From Paenibacillus terrae (lineage in GTDB: Bacteria; Bacillota; Bacilli; Paenibacillales; Paenibacillaceae): a stretch of DNA of 64,000 nt. How positions within the stretch are numbered: the stretch's first letter is position 1; each line of letters starts with the position of its first letter. Below, in pieces: positions 9,359 to 18,395 of this stretch. The stretch is taken from assembly GCF_000943545.1 (NCBI RefSeq), contig NZ_JTHP01000001.1, positions 186,001-250,000 on the forward strand, given 5' to 3'. Below the pieces are notes generated by a model that saw only the letters and a list, made by a program, of their open reading frames with translations, did not search any database and had not been told where the DNA came from. The position numbers and the translations under genes are program-made.

Positions 9359-9388
9359 TGCAGTACATGAAGGACAAGGAGCGTATCC

Positions 9389-10402
9389 ATGAAGAAACCG
9401 ACGATTGAAGATGTTGCCCAGAAGGCGGGAGTGTCTAAAAGCACCGTCTCGCAGTTTCTGAACAAACGATATAAATACATGAGCGACCAGACCAGAGACC
9501 GGATTGCCGAGGTCATTCGGGAATTAAATTATCAGCCCAACGGGCTGGCCCGCAGTTTAAAACAGAACCGGACGTTTATGGTGGGTGTCATTGTAGCCAA
9601 CATTGATTACACGCTGTCGATCCAGTCCATTCGGGCTATTGAGGAGGAATTGCAGCGTTTTGGCATTCAGGTAATCATCTGTAACGCCGACGAAAACCCG
9701 GACAAGGAGAGCCAGTATATTGAGATGCTCAAGGCTCGTCAGGTGGACGGATTGATTATTTTCCCGACAGGCAAGCATGCGGATATTTACAACCAGCTCA
9801 TTCGTGAAAAGTACCCGTTGGTGTTTTTGGATCGTCTGGTAGACGGTGTGAACACGCGCAGCCTGTTGCTGGATAACGAAATGGCGGTCAAGCTGGCGAT
9901 TCAGGAGCTGGTGGCCCATAAGCATGAACGGATCGCGCTGATTACCCTGCCGCTGGGACTGAACCGGATTACTCCAAGGGTAGAGCGGTTGAGCGGGTAC
10001 AAAAAGGCGCTGGAAGAGCGTGGCTTGCCCTTTCGGGAAGAGTACATGCGCAGTGTGTCGAAGGAGGATATTCAGCAGACGCTGGAGGAGCTATTTCAGT
10101 TGCCAGAGCCGCCGACTGCGCTGTTGGCCGGGAACGATATCGTGCTGGCAGAGGTGCTGAAATATGTGAATGCCCGACGTAAACGCATTCCGGCCGAGCT
10201 GTCCATTATCGGAATTGACGATGCAGAGTTTGCCCATATTTACAATCCGCCGATTACGACCATTACGCAGCCGATTGCGGATATGGGAAAGCAGGCTGCA
10301 AAGACTCTGTTGTCCAGCATCGAGGAGGGCGGCGAATCGGTTCCGATCATTTACCGCTTTGTGCCTGATTTAAACCGGGGTGAATCCGTCAAAACGTTGT
10401 AG
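9389..10402 (+). CDS. kdgR: LacI-family transcriptional regulator, probable KdgR
   Basis: This is a regulator of 337 residues. An N-terminal LacI helix-turn-helix (TIEDVAQKAGVSKSTVSQFLNKR) and hinge (QPNGLARSLK) precede a periplasmic-binding-like ligand domain (FMVGVIVANI, DGLIIFPTGK, GIDDAEFAHIYNPPITTITQP). It is the first gene of a cluster holding all of kdgK, kduI, kdgA and kduD, so it is most likely the repressor of that pathway. In Bacillus subtilis KdgR has this role with 2-keto-3-deoxygluconate as inducer. Palindromes with a shared core occur before kdgR, kdgK, kduI and kduD. Confidence 0.88.
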   Translation: MKKPTIEDVAQKAGVSKSTVSQFLNKRYKYMSDQTRDRIAEVIRELNYQPNGLARSLKQNRTFMVGVIVANIDYTLSIQSIRAIEEELQRFGIQVIICNADENPDKESQYIEMLKARQVDGLIIFPTGKHADIYNQLIREKYPLVFLDRLVDGVNTRSLLLDNEMAVKLAIQELVAHKHERIALITLPLGLNRITPRVERLSGYKKALEERGLPFREEYMRSVSKEDIQQTLEELFQLPEPPTALLAGNDIVLAEVLKYVNARRKRIPAELSIIGIDDAEFAHIYNPPITTITQPIADMGKQAAKTLLSSIEEGGESVPIIYRFVPDLNRGESVKTL

Positions 10403-10429
10403 GTGAACTTCTAATATCACATCATAAAA

Positions 10430-10507
10430 AAATAACCCGTATTCCTGTCTGCGTTATAAGCCTGCATATACTTGCTCAGGCCGCGCATAAGTGAATACGG
10501 GTTATTT
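10430..10507. terminator. Long stem-loop between convergent kdgR and kdgK
   Basis: A perfect 15-bp inverted repeat (AAATAACCCGTATTC at 10430-10444, its complement at 10493-10507) encloses 48 bases that contain a second small stem (GCCTG/CAGGC). A-rich and T-rich flanks on the two sides suit termination in both directions. Confidence 0.6.
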
Positions 10508-10591
10508 GAGTTATCTCCGAAGCTTCCTAACTCACCCTTGTTGAGCTTGTGGAACCAGCGCTGAAGGAAAAGGCAGGGGTAAGAAACCTGC

Positions 10592-11548
10592 CTAATTCGT
10601 GCTGGCGCTGAGCAAAAAGGACTCCAGCTCGGATCGCGTAGGATAGCCGTCCATGTCTCCGGCTGACATGACAGCCAGTGCGCCGAGGGCGTTGCCGCGT
10701 TTGACCGCTTCGGCCAGGGGCAAGCCCTCCAGCAGTGCGCTGATGACGCCAGCGGCAAAGCCGTCGCCCGCCCCAACGGTATCGACGACATGCTCCACTC
10801 GGAAGCGTTTCACATATCCTTCTGCATCGGCGGATTTGTAATACGCTCCTTCTGTCCCCAGCTTGATGATGACCAGCGAAGTACCACGGTCAAGGTAGAA
10901 GGAAGCGATATCCTCAGGTGAGGTGTAGCCTGTCAATATTTTACCTTCATGAATGCCTGGCAGAAGCCAGTCGCAGCCCTCAGATGCCTCGTTAATAGCC
11001 TCTACCATCGTTTGCGTATCAGGCCATAACTTGGGTCTGAGGTTCGGATCGAAGGATACGGTTTTTCCTGCCTTTTTCATAAACTGCCGCGCATGTCGGG
11101 CGAAGTCACGACATTCGGGAGAAAGGGCGACAGAAATACCTGTAAAGTGCAGATGGCGTGCCCCGGCAAAGTATGCCTCGTTAAAATCGGCGATGCTTAA
11201 TGTGGAAGCGGCAGAGTGTCTGCGAAAATACTCGACCTCCGGATCTCCGCTTGTGACTTTGGATTTAATCAGCATCCCGGTAGAGTGGTCTTTGGTAAAC
11301 ATGACGTTCTGGGTGTCGATCCCCTCCTGACGCAGTGCCCCGGCAATGAACCTGCCGAATGCATCCTCGCCTAATTTGGTCACGAGCCCCGCTCGTAGTC
11401 CCAACCGCGCCAAACCGGCCGAAACATTCGTCTCCGCCCCGGCCAGCGCTTTGGTGAACGAACGCACCTCATCCAGAGAGCCTGCCTCATTGGCGTAAAA
11501 CATGGCCATCGGTTCTCCGAAGGTAACAGCATCCAATGTTGCGGTCAT
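10592..11548 (-). CDS. kdgK: 2-keto-3-deoxygluconate kinase
   Basis: This is a PfkB-family sugar kinase of 318 residues. The N-terminal GE.MAMFYANE segment and ALAGAETNVSAGLARLG match KDG kinases. The C-terminal anion-hole and catalytic motif DTVGAGDGFAAGV is intact. It phosphorylates 2-keto-3-deoxygluconate to KDPG, the substrate of the kdgA aldolase encoded nearby. The ATG at 11548 follows a GGAGG site. It is divergent from kduI, with an operator-like GTTTAGTAAAC palindrome just upstream of its ribosome site. Confidence 0.93.
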   Translation of the reverse strand: MTATLDAVTFGEPMAMFYANEAGSLDEVRSFTKALAGAETNVSAGLARLGLRAGLVTKLGEDAFGRFIAGALRQEGIDTQNVMFTKDHSTGMLIKSKVTSGDPEVEYFRRHSAASTLSIADFNEAYFAGARHLHFTGISVALSPECRDFARHARQFMKKAGKTVSFDPNLRPKLWPDTQTMVEAINEASEGCDWLLPGIHEGKILTGYTSPEDIASFYLDRGTSLVIIKLGTEGAYYKSADAEGYVKRFRVEHVVDTVGAGDGFAAGVISALLEGLPLAEAVKRGNALGALAVMSAGDMDGYPTRSELESFLLSASTN

Positions 11549-11564
11549 TCTAAATTCCTCCTTT

Positions 11565-11575
11565 GTTTAGTAAAC
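11565..11575 (-). promoter_or_regulatory. Putative KdgR operator in the kdgK leader
   Basis: GTTTAGTAAAC is a perfect palindrome (GTTTA-G-TAAAC) next to the kdgK ribosome-binding site. Its half-sites are identical to those of the palindrome before kduI (11862-11873). It would suit a repressor that blocks the divergent units together. Confidence 0.5.
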
Positions 11576-11581
11576 TAAATC

Positions 11582-11595
11582 TGTAAGCGTATGCA
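11582..11595. promoter_or_regulatory. Possible catabolite-responsive element
   Basis: TGTAAGCGTATGCA agrees with 12 of 14 positions of the CcpA cre consensus TGWAANCGNTNWCA. It lies in the kdgK-kduI divergent region, where carbon catabolite control would be expected. The match is by eye only. Confidence 0.35.
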
Positions 11596-11776
11596 CCAAT
11601 TGAATAAATTGAAATTATCACATAAATCGGTTTTTCACAATGAGGAAGTTGATATATTTGTTAAAAACTTTTTGGATAATGTAGATAAATAAATATGATT
11701 TTGTTTATCAAAAGGTAAAAAGAGTGTAAAAGTTCGCGAATATTAAGGTTTTTTCAAGGAATAGTGAAGAATTGGG

Positions 11777-11805
11777 TTGACACCCCCATAGATAATTATT
11801 ACAAT
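11777..11805 (+). promoter_or_regulatory. Sigma-A promoter of kduI-kdgA-kduD
   Basis: A consensus TTGACA (11777-11782) is followed after exactly 17 bases by TACAAT (11800-11805). Transcription would start near 11812, about 75 bases before kduI. The leader contains the operator-like palindrome at 11862. Confidence 0.75.
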
Positions 11806-11861
11806 TCTAGCTAAGAAGTAGAGTTAGAAACCGCTTTTATAACAATTCCATTGATAAAAAA

Positions 11862-11873
11862 GTTTATCTAAAC
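11862..11873 (+). promoter_or_regulatory. Putative KdgR operator before kduI
   Basis: GTTTATCTAAAC is a perfect palindrome (GTTTA-TC-TAAAC) immediately upstream of the AGGAGG site of kduI. It overlaps a second palindrome, GATAAA-AAAG-TTTATC (11853-11868). It has the same half-sites as the kdgK site at 11565. Confidence 0.5.
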
Positions 11874-11888
11874 AGGAGGAATGTTTTT

Positions 11889-12719
11889 ATGGAAATGCGT
11901 TATTCAACTCATCCCGAACATGCCAAGCATTTTACGACTGAAGAACTGCGTCAGCACTATTTGATACAGGAACTGTTTGTGCCTGAGGAAGTTAAGCTGG
12001 TTTATACGCATGAAGATCGTGTCATTATCGGGGGCATTCATCCCGTGAATAAATCCGTTGCGCTGGAAGGCAGCGATCAAATCAAGGCGGAAACCTTTTT
12101 GGAGCGCCGGGAACTGGGTATTTTTAATGTTGGCGGCAGCGGTACTGTAAAGGTAGACGGTGAAACCTACGAGTTGAACACGAAAGACTGTCTCTACGTA
12201 GGCAGAGGGGGCAAGGAGTTGATCTTTGAAAGCGATTCCAGCTCGAAACCTGCAAAATTTTACATTGTGTCGGCGCTGGCTCATACCACGTATCCGACAA
12301 CGAAGCAGTCTTTTGCCGATGTGCCGTCTGAAAGTCTGGGCGCGCAGGAAACAGCCAATAACCGCACCTTGCGCCGCTTTATCCATGATGAAGGCATTCA
12401 GAGCTGTCAGCTGGTTATGGGGATGACGACACTGGAAAACGGAAGCGTATGGAACTCCATGCCGACACATGTCCATGATCGTCGTATGGAAGTGTATTTC
12501 TACTTTGAGCTGGATGAGAACGCCAGAATGTTCCACATGATGGGTGAGCCGAATGAGACGCGCCATCTGGTGATGAAGAATGATGAAGCGGTTATTTCGC
12601 CACCTTGGTCTATTCACTGTGGTGCGGCTACTGGCAGCTACACCTTCATTTGGGGCATGGCCGGCGAAAATAAAACTTACAAAGACATGGATCAGGTAGC
12701 CATGAGCGAGCTGCGTTAA
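11889..12719 (+). CDS. kduI: 5-keto-4-deoxyuronate isomerase
   Basis: This is an isomerase of 276 residues that converts 5-keto-4-deoxyuronate from pectin lyase products into 2,5-diketo-3-deoxygluconate. The cupin zinc site is visible in MPTHVHDRRMEVYFYFEL and later in ISPPWSIHCGAATGSYTFIW. The length matches the family. It starts at an ATG preceded by ACAGGAGGAATG. It is the first gene of the operon kduI-kdgA-kduD. Confidence 0.95.
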   Translation: MEMRYSTHPEHAKHFTTEELRQHYLIQELFVPEEVKLVYTHEDRVIIGGIHPVNKSVALEGSDQIKAETFLERRELGIFNVGGSGTVKVDGETYELNTKDCLYVGRGGKELIFESDSSSKPAKFYIVSALAHTTYPTTKQSFADVPSESLGAQETANNRTLRRFIHDEGIQSCQLVMGMTTLENGSVWNSMPTHVHDRRMEVYFYFELDENARMFHMMGEPNETRHLVMKNDEAVISPPWSIHCGAATGSYTFIWGMAGENKTYKDMDQVAMSELR

Positions 12720-12794
12720 TCCGGTATATTGGAGCGGGGTACTGCAAGCGGCTAATGGAATATAGCCATCCCATTCGTGGAAAGGATCAGGAAC

Positions 12795-13439
12795 ATGACG
12801 AAAAAGAAAGTTTTAGAGCATATCACTTCGGTTGGTGTTGTCGCAGTCATTCGGGGAAACACAGCGGAGGAAGCGTACCAAATGTCCAAAGCCTGTATTG
12901 AAGGCGGTTTGGACAATATTGAGCTTACGTTTACCACGCCGGATGCGGATCAGGTGATTCGCAGATTGAGAGACGAATTTAAGAACCGGGCTGTTATTGG
13001 TGCGGGAACCGTACTAGAGCCGCTGACAGCGAGAATTGCTATTTTGGCTGGAGCAGAGTTCGTGGTGAGTCCTTCTTTTGAAGAAGAAACGGCGAAGCTG
13101 TGTAATTTGTACGCGATTCCCTATATGCCCGGTTGCATGACGCTGAATGAAATTAAGGAAGCGATGAAGCTGGGCAGTGATGTCGTGAAGCTGTTCCCTG
13201 GTAGTGCCATGGGTGCGGATTTTGTCAAGGCGGTCAAAGGGCCAATGCCTCATGTGCAAATTATGCCAACGGGCGGCGTCGATCTGGATAACATGGAAAC
13301 ATGGCTGCGCAACGGAAGTGTCGCAGTGGGCATCGGGGGAAACCTGACGGCTCCGGCCAAGGATGGTCGCTACGATCTGATCACAGAGAACGCTGCGCGT
13401 TATGTGGCTAAATATAAGGAAGTTCGTGCAGCGCTGTAG
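12795..13439 (+). CDS. kdgA: KDPG/KHG aldolase
   Basis: This class I aldolase of about 214 residues cleaves 2-keto-3-deoxy-6-phosphogluconate to pyruvate and glyceraldehyde 3-phosphate. Family motifs include VVAVIRGNTAEEA, NIELTFTTP (with the catalytic Glu), IGAGTVL and SDVVKLFPG, whose Lys forms the Schiff base. The ATG at 12795 lies eight bases after AAAGGA. A GTG at 12777 is in frame but lacks a ribosome site. It lies between kduI and kduD. Confidence 0.93.
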   Translation: MTKKKVLEHITSVGVVAVIRGNTAEEAYQMSKACIEGGLDNIELTFTTPDADQVIRRLRDEFKNRAVIGAGTVLEPLTARIAILAGAEFVVSPSFEEETAKLCNLYAIPYMPGCMTLNEIKEAMKLGSDVVKLFPGSAMGADFVKAVKGPMPHVQIMPTGGVDLDNMETWLRNGSVAVGIGGNLTAPAKDGRYDLITENAARYVAKYKEVRAAL

Positions 13440-13455
13440 GATTCAGTAGAGGTAT

Positions 13456-13474
13456 ATATTTTAAACTAAAATAT
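13456..13474 (+). promoter_or_regulatory. Perfect palindrome before kduD
   Basis: ATATTTTA-AAC-TAAAATAT is a 19-base perfect palindrome a few bases upstream of the kduD ribosome site. It shares AAACTAAA with the kdgK operator-like site. It may be an extra repressor site or an RNA hairpin controlling kduD expression. Confidence 0.4.
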
Positions 13475-13489
13475 GATGGAGGCGTGGAC

Positions 13490-14266
13490 ATGGGTCTGGA
13501 CAATTTTTCATTGGATTTTTTCAGTCTGAAAGGTAAAACGGCTATTGTAACGGGAGGCAACAGTGGTTTGGGTCAGGGCTATTCAGTAGCTCTAGCCAAA
13601 GCGGGCGCTGACCTGTTCATTGTAGCCAACAATGATGATTATGAAGAAACAAGACGTTTGCTCGAACCTACAGGTGTGAAGGTTGTCTTTCATGAGGCGG
13701 ATCTGACGCAAAGAGAATCTATTACAAAGATTGTAGAAGAAGGCGTTAAGGCATTCGGTAAAATCGATATTCTCGTAAACAACGCAGGTACGATTCGTCG
13801 CGCTCCTTTGCTGGAGTACAAAGATGAGGATTGGGATGCGGTAATGGAAATCAACCTGAATGCTGTCTATCACCTGAGTCAGGAAGTAGCAAAGGTGATG
13901 GTTGAGCAAAAAAGCGGGAAAATTATCAATGTTGCTTCCATGCTTGCTTTTCAGGGTGGAAAGTTCGTTCCGCCGTATACAGCAAGTAAGCACGCAGTGG
14001 CTGGCTTGACCAAGGCGTTTGCCAACGAGCTGGCGGTTCATAACGTTCAGATTAATGCGATTGCCCCTGGTTATATTGCTACGGCGAACACAGCTCCAAT
14101 CCGTGCGGATGAGAGCCGCAATCAGGAAATCTTGTCGCGTATTCCTGCGGGACGCTGGGGTGATCCGTCCGATTTGATGGGGGTAGTTGTTTTCCTCGCA
14201 AGTCAGGGCTCCGATTACATGAACGGTCATATTTTGGCAGTGGATGGCGGCTGGCTGGTACGTTAA
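13490..14266 (+). CDS. kduD: 2-deoxy-D-gluconate 3-dehydrogenase (2-keto-3-deoxygluconate oxidoreductase)
   Basis: This is a short-chain dehydrogenase of about 258 residues. It has the cofactor motif TGGNSGLGQG, the NNAG motif (ILVNNAGTIRR) and the catalytic Ser/Tyr/Lys set (NVASMLAFQGG, YTASKHAVAGLTK). It reduces 2,5-diketo-3-deoxygluconate to 2-keto-3-deoxygluconate, which completes the route between kduI and kdgK. The ATG at 13490 is seven bases after GGAGG; the GTG at 13484 is too close to that site. Confidence 0.92.
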   Translation: MGLDNFSLDFFSLKGKTAIVTGGNSGLGQGYSVALAKAGADLFIVANNDDYEETRRLLEPTGVKVVFHEADLTQRESITKIVEEGVKAFGKIDILVNNAGTIRRAPLLEYKDEDWDAVMEINLNAVYHLSQEVAKVMVEQKSGKIINVASMLAFQGGKFVPPYTASKHAVAGLTKAFANELAVHNVQINAIAPGYIATANTAPIRADESRNQEILSRIPAGRWGDPSDLMGVVVFLASQGSDYMNGHILAVDGGWLVR

Positions 14267-14297
14267 GCGGCACTGGATGCATCTAAGTCATGGACCG

Positions 14298-14340
14298 AAA
14301 GCTGCCTCAAAAGGAAAGCATCCTTTTGGGCAGCTTTTGT
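14298..14340 (+). terminator. Terminator of the kduI-kdgA-kduD operon
   Basis: AAAGCTGCC (14298-14306) pairs with GGCAGCTTT (14329-14337), with an inner AAAAGGA/TCCTTTT stem, followed by TTTGTTTG. Confidence 0.8.
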
Positions 14341-14518
14341 TTGTTTGGCTGTAGCTGTGGTTATCGCTGAATTGAAGATTTGGAGTGCTACGCTTATCCG
14401 TCCTATGCATATGGCATAAATGCCATTATAATTTAATGAGATAGAAATTGCTCAGGCTCCAGCCGTACACTCGGTTGGAGCCTTTGAGCATAACACAGAA
14501 GGATTGGAGAATGGAGAG

Positions 14519-15757
14519 ATGAATTCACAGCAACACCAAAGAGCTTTGGTATACAAATCCTTGTGGCATGCCGGTCCATGGGTGCTTGGTGCAGGGGTAA
14601 TTTTGGTAGGTGCAAATTTACGTGCCTCTATTACTTCGGTAGGGCCACTTGTCGGCATGATTAAGGATTCCTTGCATATTTCGAATACACTGAGCGGCTT
14701 GTTAACCACATTACCGCTGCTTGCTTTTGCACTGTTGTCGCCTTTTGTAGCTAATCTGTCGCGCCGCTTCGGGTCCGCCCGTGTCATTTTTGGGGCATTA
14801 CTGCTCTTGACCGCAGGTATTGTAGTGCGCTCTACGTTGGGAGTGACTGCATTATTTGCCGGGACGGCCATGCTGGGGCTGGCTATTGCAGTGTGTAATG
14901 TTTTGCTGCCCAGTCTAATCAAGGAAGAGTTCCCCCGCAACAGCGGACTGATGACCGGGGTGTATTCAGTCTCTATGAACGTGGTTGCTGCAACGGCATC
15001 CGGATTGAGCGTACCGTTGGCTCTGAGCGGAGGTATGGGCTGGCGCGGTTCTTTGGGAATATGGAGCATTGTGGGTGTGGTGGGTATTTTACTCTGGGTT
15101 CCCCAGCTTCTCAAGGCGCGCAAAACAGTCAATAAAGCGGCGGTGTCCGCCCGAACTGTGAGTGTGTATAAATCGTCTTTGGCCTGGAAGGTGACGTTGT
15201 TTATGGGGTTGCAATCTGCCTTGTTCTACGTCCCTGCCGCATGGTTTCCCGAGATGATGGTCGGACAGGGTATGGATTCGGAGACTGCGGGATGGATGCT
15301 GTCCGTTATGATGTTCTCGCAAATGCCGTTTACTTTTATTGTACCTATTTGGGCTGCACGGGTGAAAGATCAGCGAATATTGGTTCTGATCATGACTGCG
15401 CTGTATTTTGTTGGCTTGGGTGGATTTTTGCTGGGGGCTACGCAGTGGAGTGTGATTTGGGTGATTTGCATGGGTACAGCGGGTGGTTTTGCTTTTCCAC
15501 TCGTGATGATGTTCTTTAATTTACGGACCCGAACACCGCAGCAGGCAGCGGAGTTGTCCGGTATGGCGCAATCCTTTGGTTATTTGTTGGCGGCGACGGG
15601 GCCGACACTGTTTGGCTATTTGCATGATGCTACACAGGGTTGGACCATTCCGCTGCTGCTGCTTTTGTGCCTGAGCGTATTGCTTCTGCTTACAGGGCTC
15701 GGTGCAGCCAAGAAACGATATGTCGGAGGCGAGGTGGATGATCAGGCTACAATTTGA
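14519..15757 (+). CDS. MFS exporter of the CynX/NimT family
   Basis: This transporter has about 412 residues and 12 predicted helices. The start VGANLRASITSVGPLVGMI, the cytoplasmic loop ANLSRRFGSARV and the second-half loop IWAARVKDQRILVL are typical of the CynX/YycB group. Those proteins transport cyanate, nitroimidazoles or other small anions; the substrate is not predictable here. The ATG at 14519 is eight bases after GGAGA. A TTG at 14504 is in frame but sits on its own ribosome site. The next gene starts inside the last 20 bases, so a transporter-regulator pair is likely. Confidence 0.85.
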   Translation: MNSQQHQRALVYKSLWHAGPWVLGAGVILVGANLRASITSVGPLVGMIKDSLHISNTLSGLLTTLPLLAFALLSPFVANLSRRFGSARVIFGALLLLTAGIVVRSTLGVTALFAGTAMLGLAIAVCNVLLPSLIKEEFPRNSGLMTGVYSVSMNVVAATASGLSVPLALSGGMGWRGSLGIWSIVGVVGILLWVPQLLKARKTVNKAAVSARTVSVYKSSLAWKVTLFMGLQSALFYVPAAWFPEMMVGQGMDSETAGWMLSVMMFSQMPFTFIVPIWAARVKDQRILVLIMTALYFVGLGGFLLGATQWSVIWVICMGTAGGFAFPLVMMFFNLRTRTPQQAAELSGMAQSFGYLLAATGPTLFGYLHDATQGWTIPLLLLLCLSVLLLLTGLGAAKKRYVGGEVDDQATI

Positions 15758-16889
15758 TGCAGACGGTTATAGTGTAATCTGTAGTGCAGATCGTGTTATG
15801 TTGTTGGCTAAAGAGTTTGCGCTACTGCGCTTCCTATACGATAACCGGAATCAGGTGTTCACCCGGGAACAACTGCTGGATCGTGTGTGGCCGCTGGAGT
15901 ATCCGGTGGAGCGCACGGTGGATGATCATATCTACAGATTGCGCAAAAAGCTCAAGCCATGGAATGCTCTTCGTATTCATACGGTCCGGGGGTATGGCTA
16001 CAGCTTGACCCTTACTGGCGTGCAACGACAGAATCATCCGTCCCTGCGCGATCAGGAGGTACAAGACGCTGTCCACGGACTGTTTCGAAAATATCAATTG
16101 CTGGGACAGGGCAATTCCATCGTGGCGCTGGCTGCTCAGCAGGAGCAGATGGGATTCGAATTGTCTCCTTTTTATCAGATGTATACCCGGTTTGTGCAGG
16201 CTGATATATTGTGGTTTTTGGAACGGGAGGACTTCGCTCCTAAAGATAGACTGTACTGGATGTTATTACTATATATAGGTACAGCAGGGGTAACGGATCA
16301 GAAGCTTGCTCTATGTGAGCAGGTGCTTTCCAGTGGATTACTATCCGCCGAGCAGGAGCGGGAATTGCGTATTCTCAACATCCTGGAGGCTTATGTGGAG
16401 AATGGACAACCTGAACGCGCACTGGAGAGACTTCCGCTGACTTTTGCAGTGATGGAGCGGGATGAGCTGGACAAATTTGTGATGCCTGTTGCGCTGATGG
16501 AGATGTACATGCATCTGGCCGCCAACCGTATGGAGGAGGCTAGGGTACTATCCGTTCGATTGGAAGGGATGCTATCTGAGGCTCCGTATTTGCGGGAGCT
16601 GGGGCGTTATCGGATGATGCAGGGATTCATGCTCCTGCTTACCGGGGGAGTGAACGAGGCCGAGCGGTTACTGGATGAGGGGCTGAACACGCTTGATATG
16701 GCTAAACAGGAGCTGCTTAAAATCAAGGCAGTCTGTCAAATCCGCGGCTTTTTGAAGCGTTATGGTGCTTTTCCTGCGTTGGAAGAGAAATATGCTACTC
16801 AATATGAACGACTTGATCGGGACAATGGCTTAACGATGCATCGTTTGGCACTAAGGCGTTGGTTGGAACAAACACTTTCTGCGGTCTGA
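15738..16889 (+). CDS. Transcriptional regulator: OmpR-type winged helix plus C-terminal helical repeats
   Basis: This protein of 383 residues begins at an ATG eight bases after GGAGG, inside the upstream transporter gene. Residues about 1-95 are an OmpR/PhoB-type winged helix (LAKEFALLRFLYDNRNQVFTREQLLDRVW, YPVERTVDDHIYRLRKKLKPW, RIHTVRGYGYSL). No receiver domain precedes it. The remaining 280 residues are Leu/Ala/Glu-rich helices resembling degenerate TPR repeats. Transcription regulators with this order exist in Paenibacillus, but I cannot name a characterised one. Coupling to the CynX-like gene suggests control of that transporter. Confidence 0.8.
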   Translation: MIRLQFDADGYSVICSADRVMLLAKEFALLRFLYDNRNQVFTREQLLDRVWPLEYPVERTVDDHIYRLRKKLKPWNALRIHTVRGYGYSLTLTGVQRQNHPSLRDQEVQDAVHGLFRKYQLLGQGNSIVALAAQQEQMGFELSPFYQMYTRFVQADILWFLEREDFAPKDRLYWMLLLYIGTAGVTDQKLALCEQVLSSGLLSAEQERELRILNILEAYVENGQPERALERLPLTFAVMERDELDKFVMPVALMEMYMHLAANRMEEARVLSVRLEGMLSEAPYLRELGRYRMMQGFMLLLTGGVNEAERLLDEGLNTLDMAKQELLKIKAVCQIRGFLKRYGAFPALEEKYATQYERLDRDNGLTMHRLALRRWLEQTLSAV

Positions 16890-16982
16890 CATGTTTCTCG
16901 CTGTCTGATTTTCCTCTGATATAGGCCCGCTAGAATGTTCTTATTGCTAATAATGCAGAAAATGAGAGCAGGGTGAATAGAA

Positions 16983-18346
16983 ATGAAGGAAAAAAAAGAA
17001 TCAGAATCCACGCCCAGCATTTGGCGCAACGGCCGTTTTCGGCGGATGTTTGCGGCGCACACGGCTGCTTCCTTTGGCGATTGGTTTGATGCCATCGCCA
17101 TTCAGGTGCTCGTCGCTTACCGCTGGGAGGCCGACCCCATGCTGATTGCGCTGATTCCGGTAGTGATGGCGCTGCCGGGTCTGCTGCTCGGCTCTATCGC
17201 GGGCACGTTAGCCGACCGGGTGCATAAGGCCCGGCTGATGATCGTCTGCGATGCAGTTATTGCCTTGTTGACGCTGGCGATTCTCGCTGTTCCGGGGCCA
17301 GCGTGGCTGTTGCCTCTGTTGGCTCTGCGTGCGGCAGCTGGCGTGTTCCAAATGCCATCACAGCAAGGCTTGACCCGCACTGTAGTCGCCAGCGGCGACC
17401 TGTTTCGGGCGACCTCGCTGAATGGGCTGGTCAATCAGGCTTCCAAAGTGGCAGGGCCATTGTTGGGCGCCATGACCTTGACTGTGCTGTCGCCCCAAGC
17501 GTGCATTATCCTTAATGCGCTGCTGCGCCTGTGCTCCGGCCTGGTGCTGTGGCCGCTGCGCGGAATCGGCCCCGCCCTCGTCAGCATAGAGCAGCAAGCG
17601 ACTATTGCTGTGCTGCAAGGAAAGCCGGATTCGCCAAGCGAGGCTGAGGCCGATGAAGCCGAGCATCGGAAGGAGCGCGTCGGAGCGTCCCATTTTTTCA
17701 GCCAATGGCGCGAGGGCTGGGCGTTCCTATGGCGCAGCCGAATGCTTTTGCATACGCTTGTGTTCGGACTTTTCGGCATGATCGCCATTCTCATGATTGA
17801 CTACCAGTTTCCGACACTGCTGCGAGTGCTCGCCCCGGGTAACGAATCGCTGCTCGGCTGGCTGGTTTCAGCCATAGGCGCTGGCGCCGTCGGATGCATG
17901 CTTGTGCTTAATCGCTTGAATCGCATAAGCGCAGGCTGGGGGCTCGGTGGAGGTTATGTGCTGGTTGGTGGAGCTATTGCTGCTTTAGGCTGGGCGCAAC
18001 CGGGGACAGGATTACCCGTACTGCTTATGATTGGGGCCATGCTAGGCGTGGGAAACGGCCTGTACATCATCACCCAGAATACATATTGCAAGCCCGAACA
18101 CCGGCCGATATGGTGGGGCGCGTCTTCGGTATCCAAAGTACCGTGACCGGAGCGATCATGATCGTCTCACCGCTTATCGGGGGTGTAATGATTCGTATGG
18201 CCGGACCAGGCACTACCTTTGTCTGGATTGGAGTGACGATTGGGGCTTTGGGTTTAGTCGGACTCATGCTTCAATCCGTCATTTGGCGTGAGTCACCTGC
18301 TGATTTTAACAATTCTGCTGTCAAAAATGCAGACCCTGCACAGTAG
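16983..18346 (+). pseudogene. MFS (DHA3-type) drug exporter gene split by a frameshift
   Basis: The first part (from the ATG at 16983) encodes an MFS exporter of the multidrug DHA3 kind up to VGNGLYIITQNT near 18083. That frame then reads unrelated sequence and stops at 18146. The family's expected continuation, LQARTPADMVGRVFGIQST and three more helices, is in the +2 frame and runs to 18346. One missing base at about 18081-18088 (ACATATTGC, where ACATTATTGC would restore frame) explains it. Both parts look otherwise intact, so this is a recent mutation, an assembly error, or less likely a programmed shift. If real, the last helices are lost. Confidence 0.8.
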
Positions 18347-18395
18347 TTGGTTTCCAAATTTCGTAACTGCACATTTTTAGAATAGGAGGATGATT

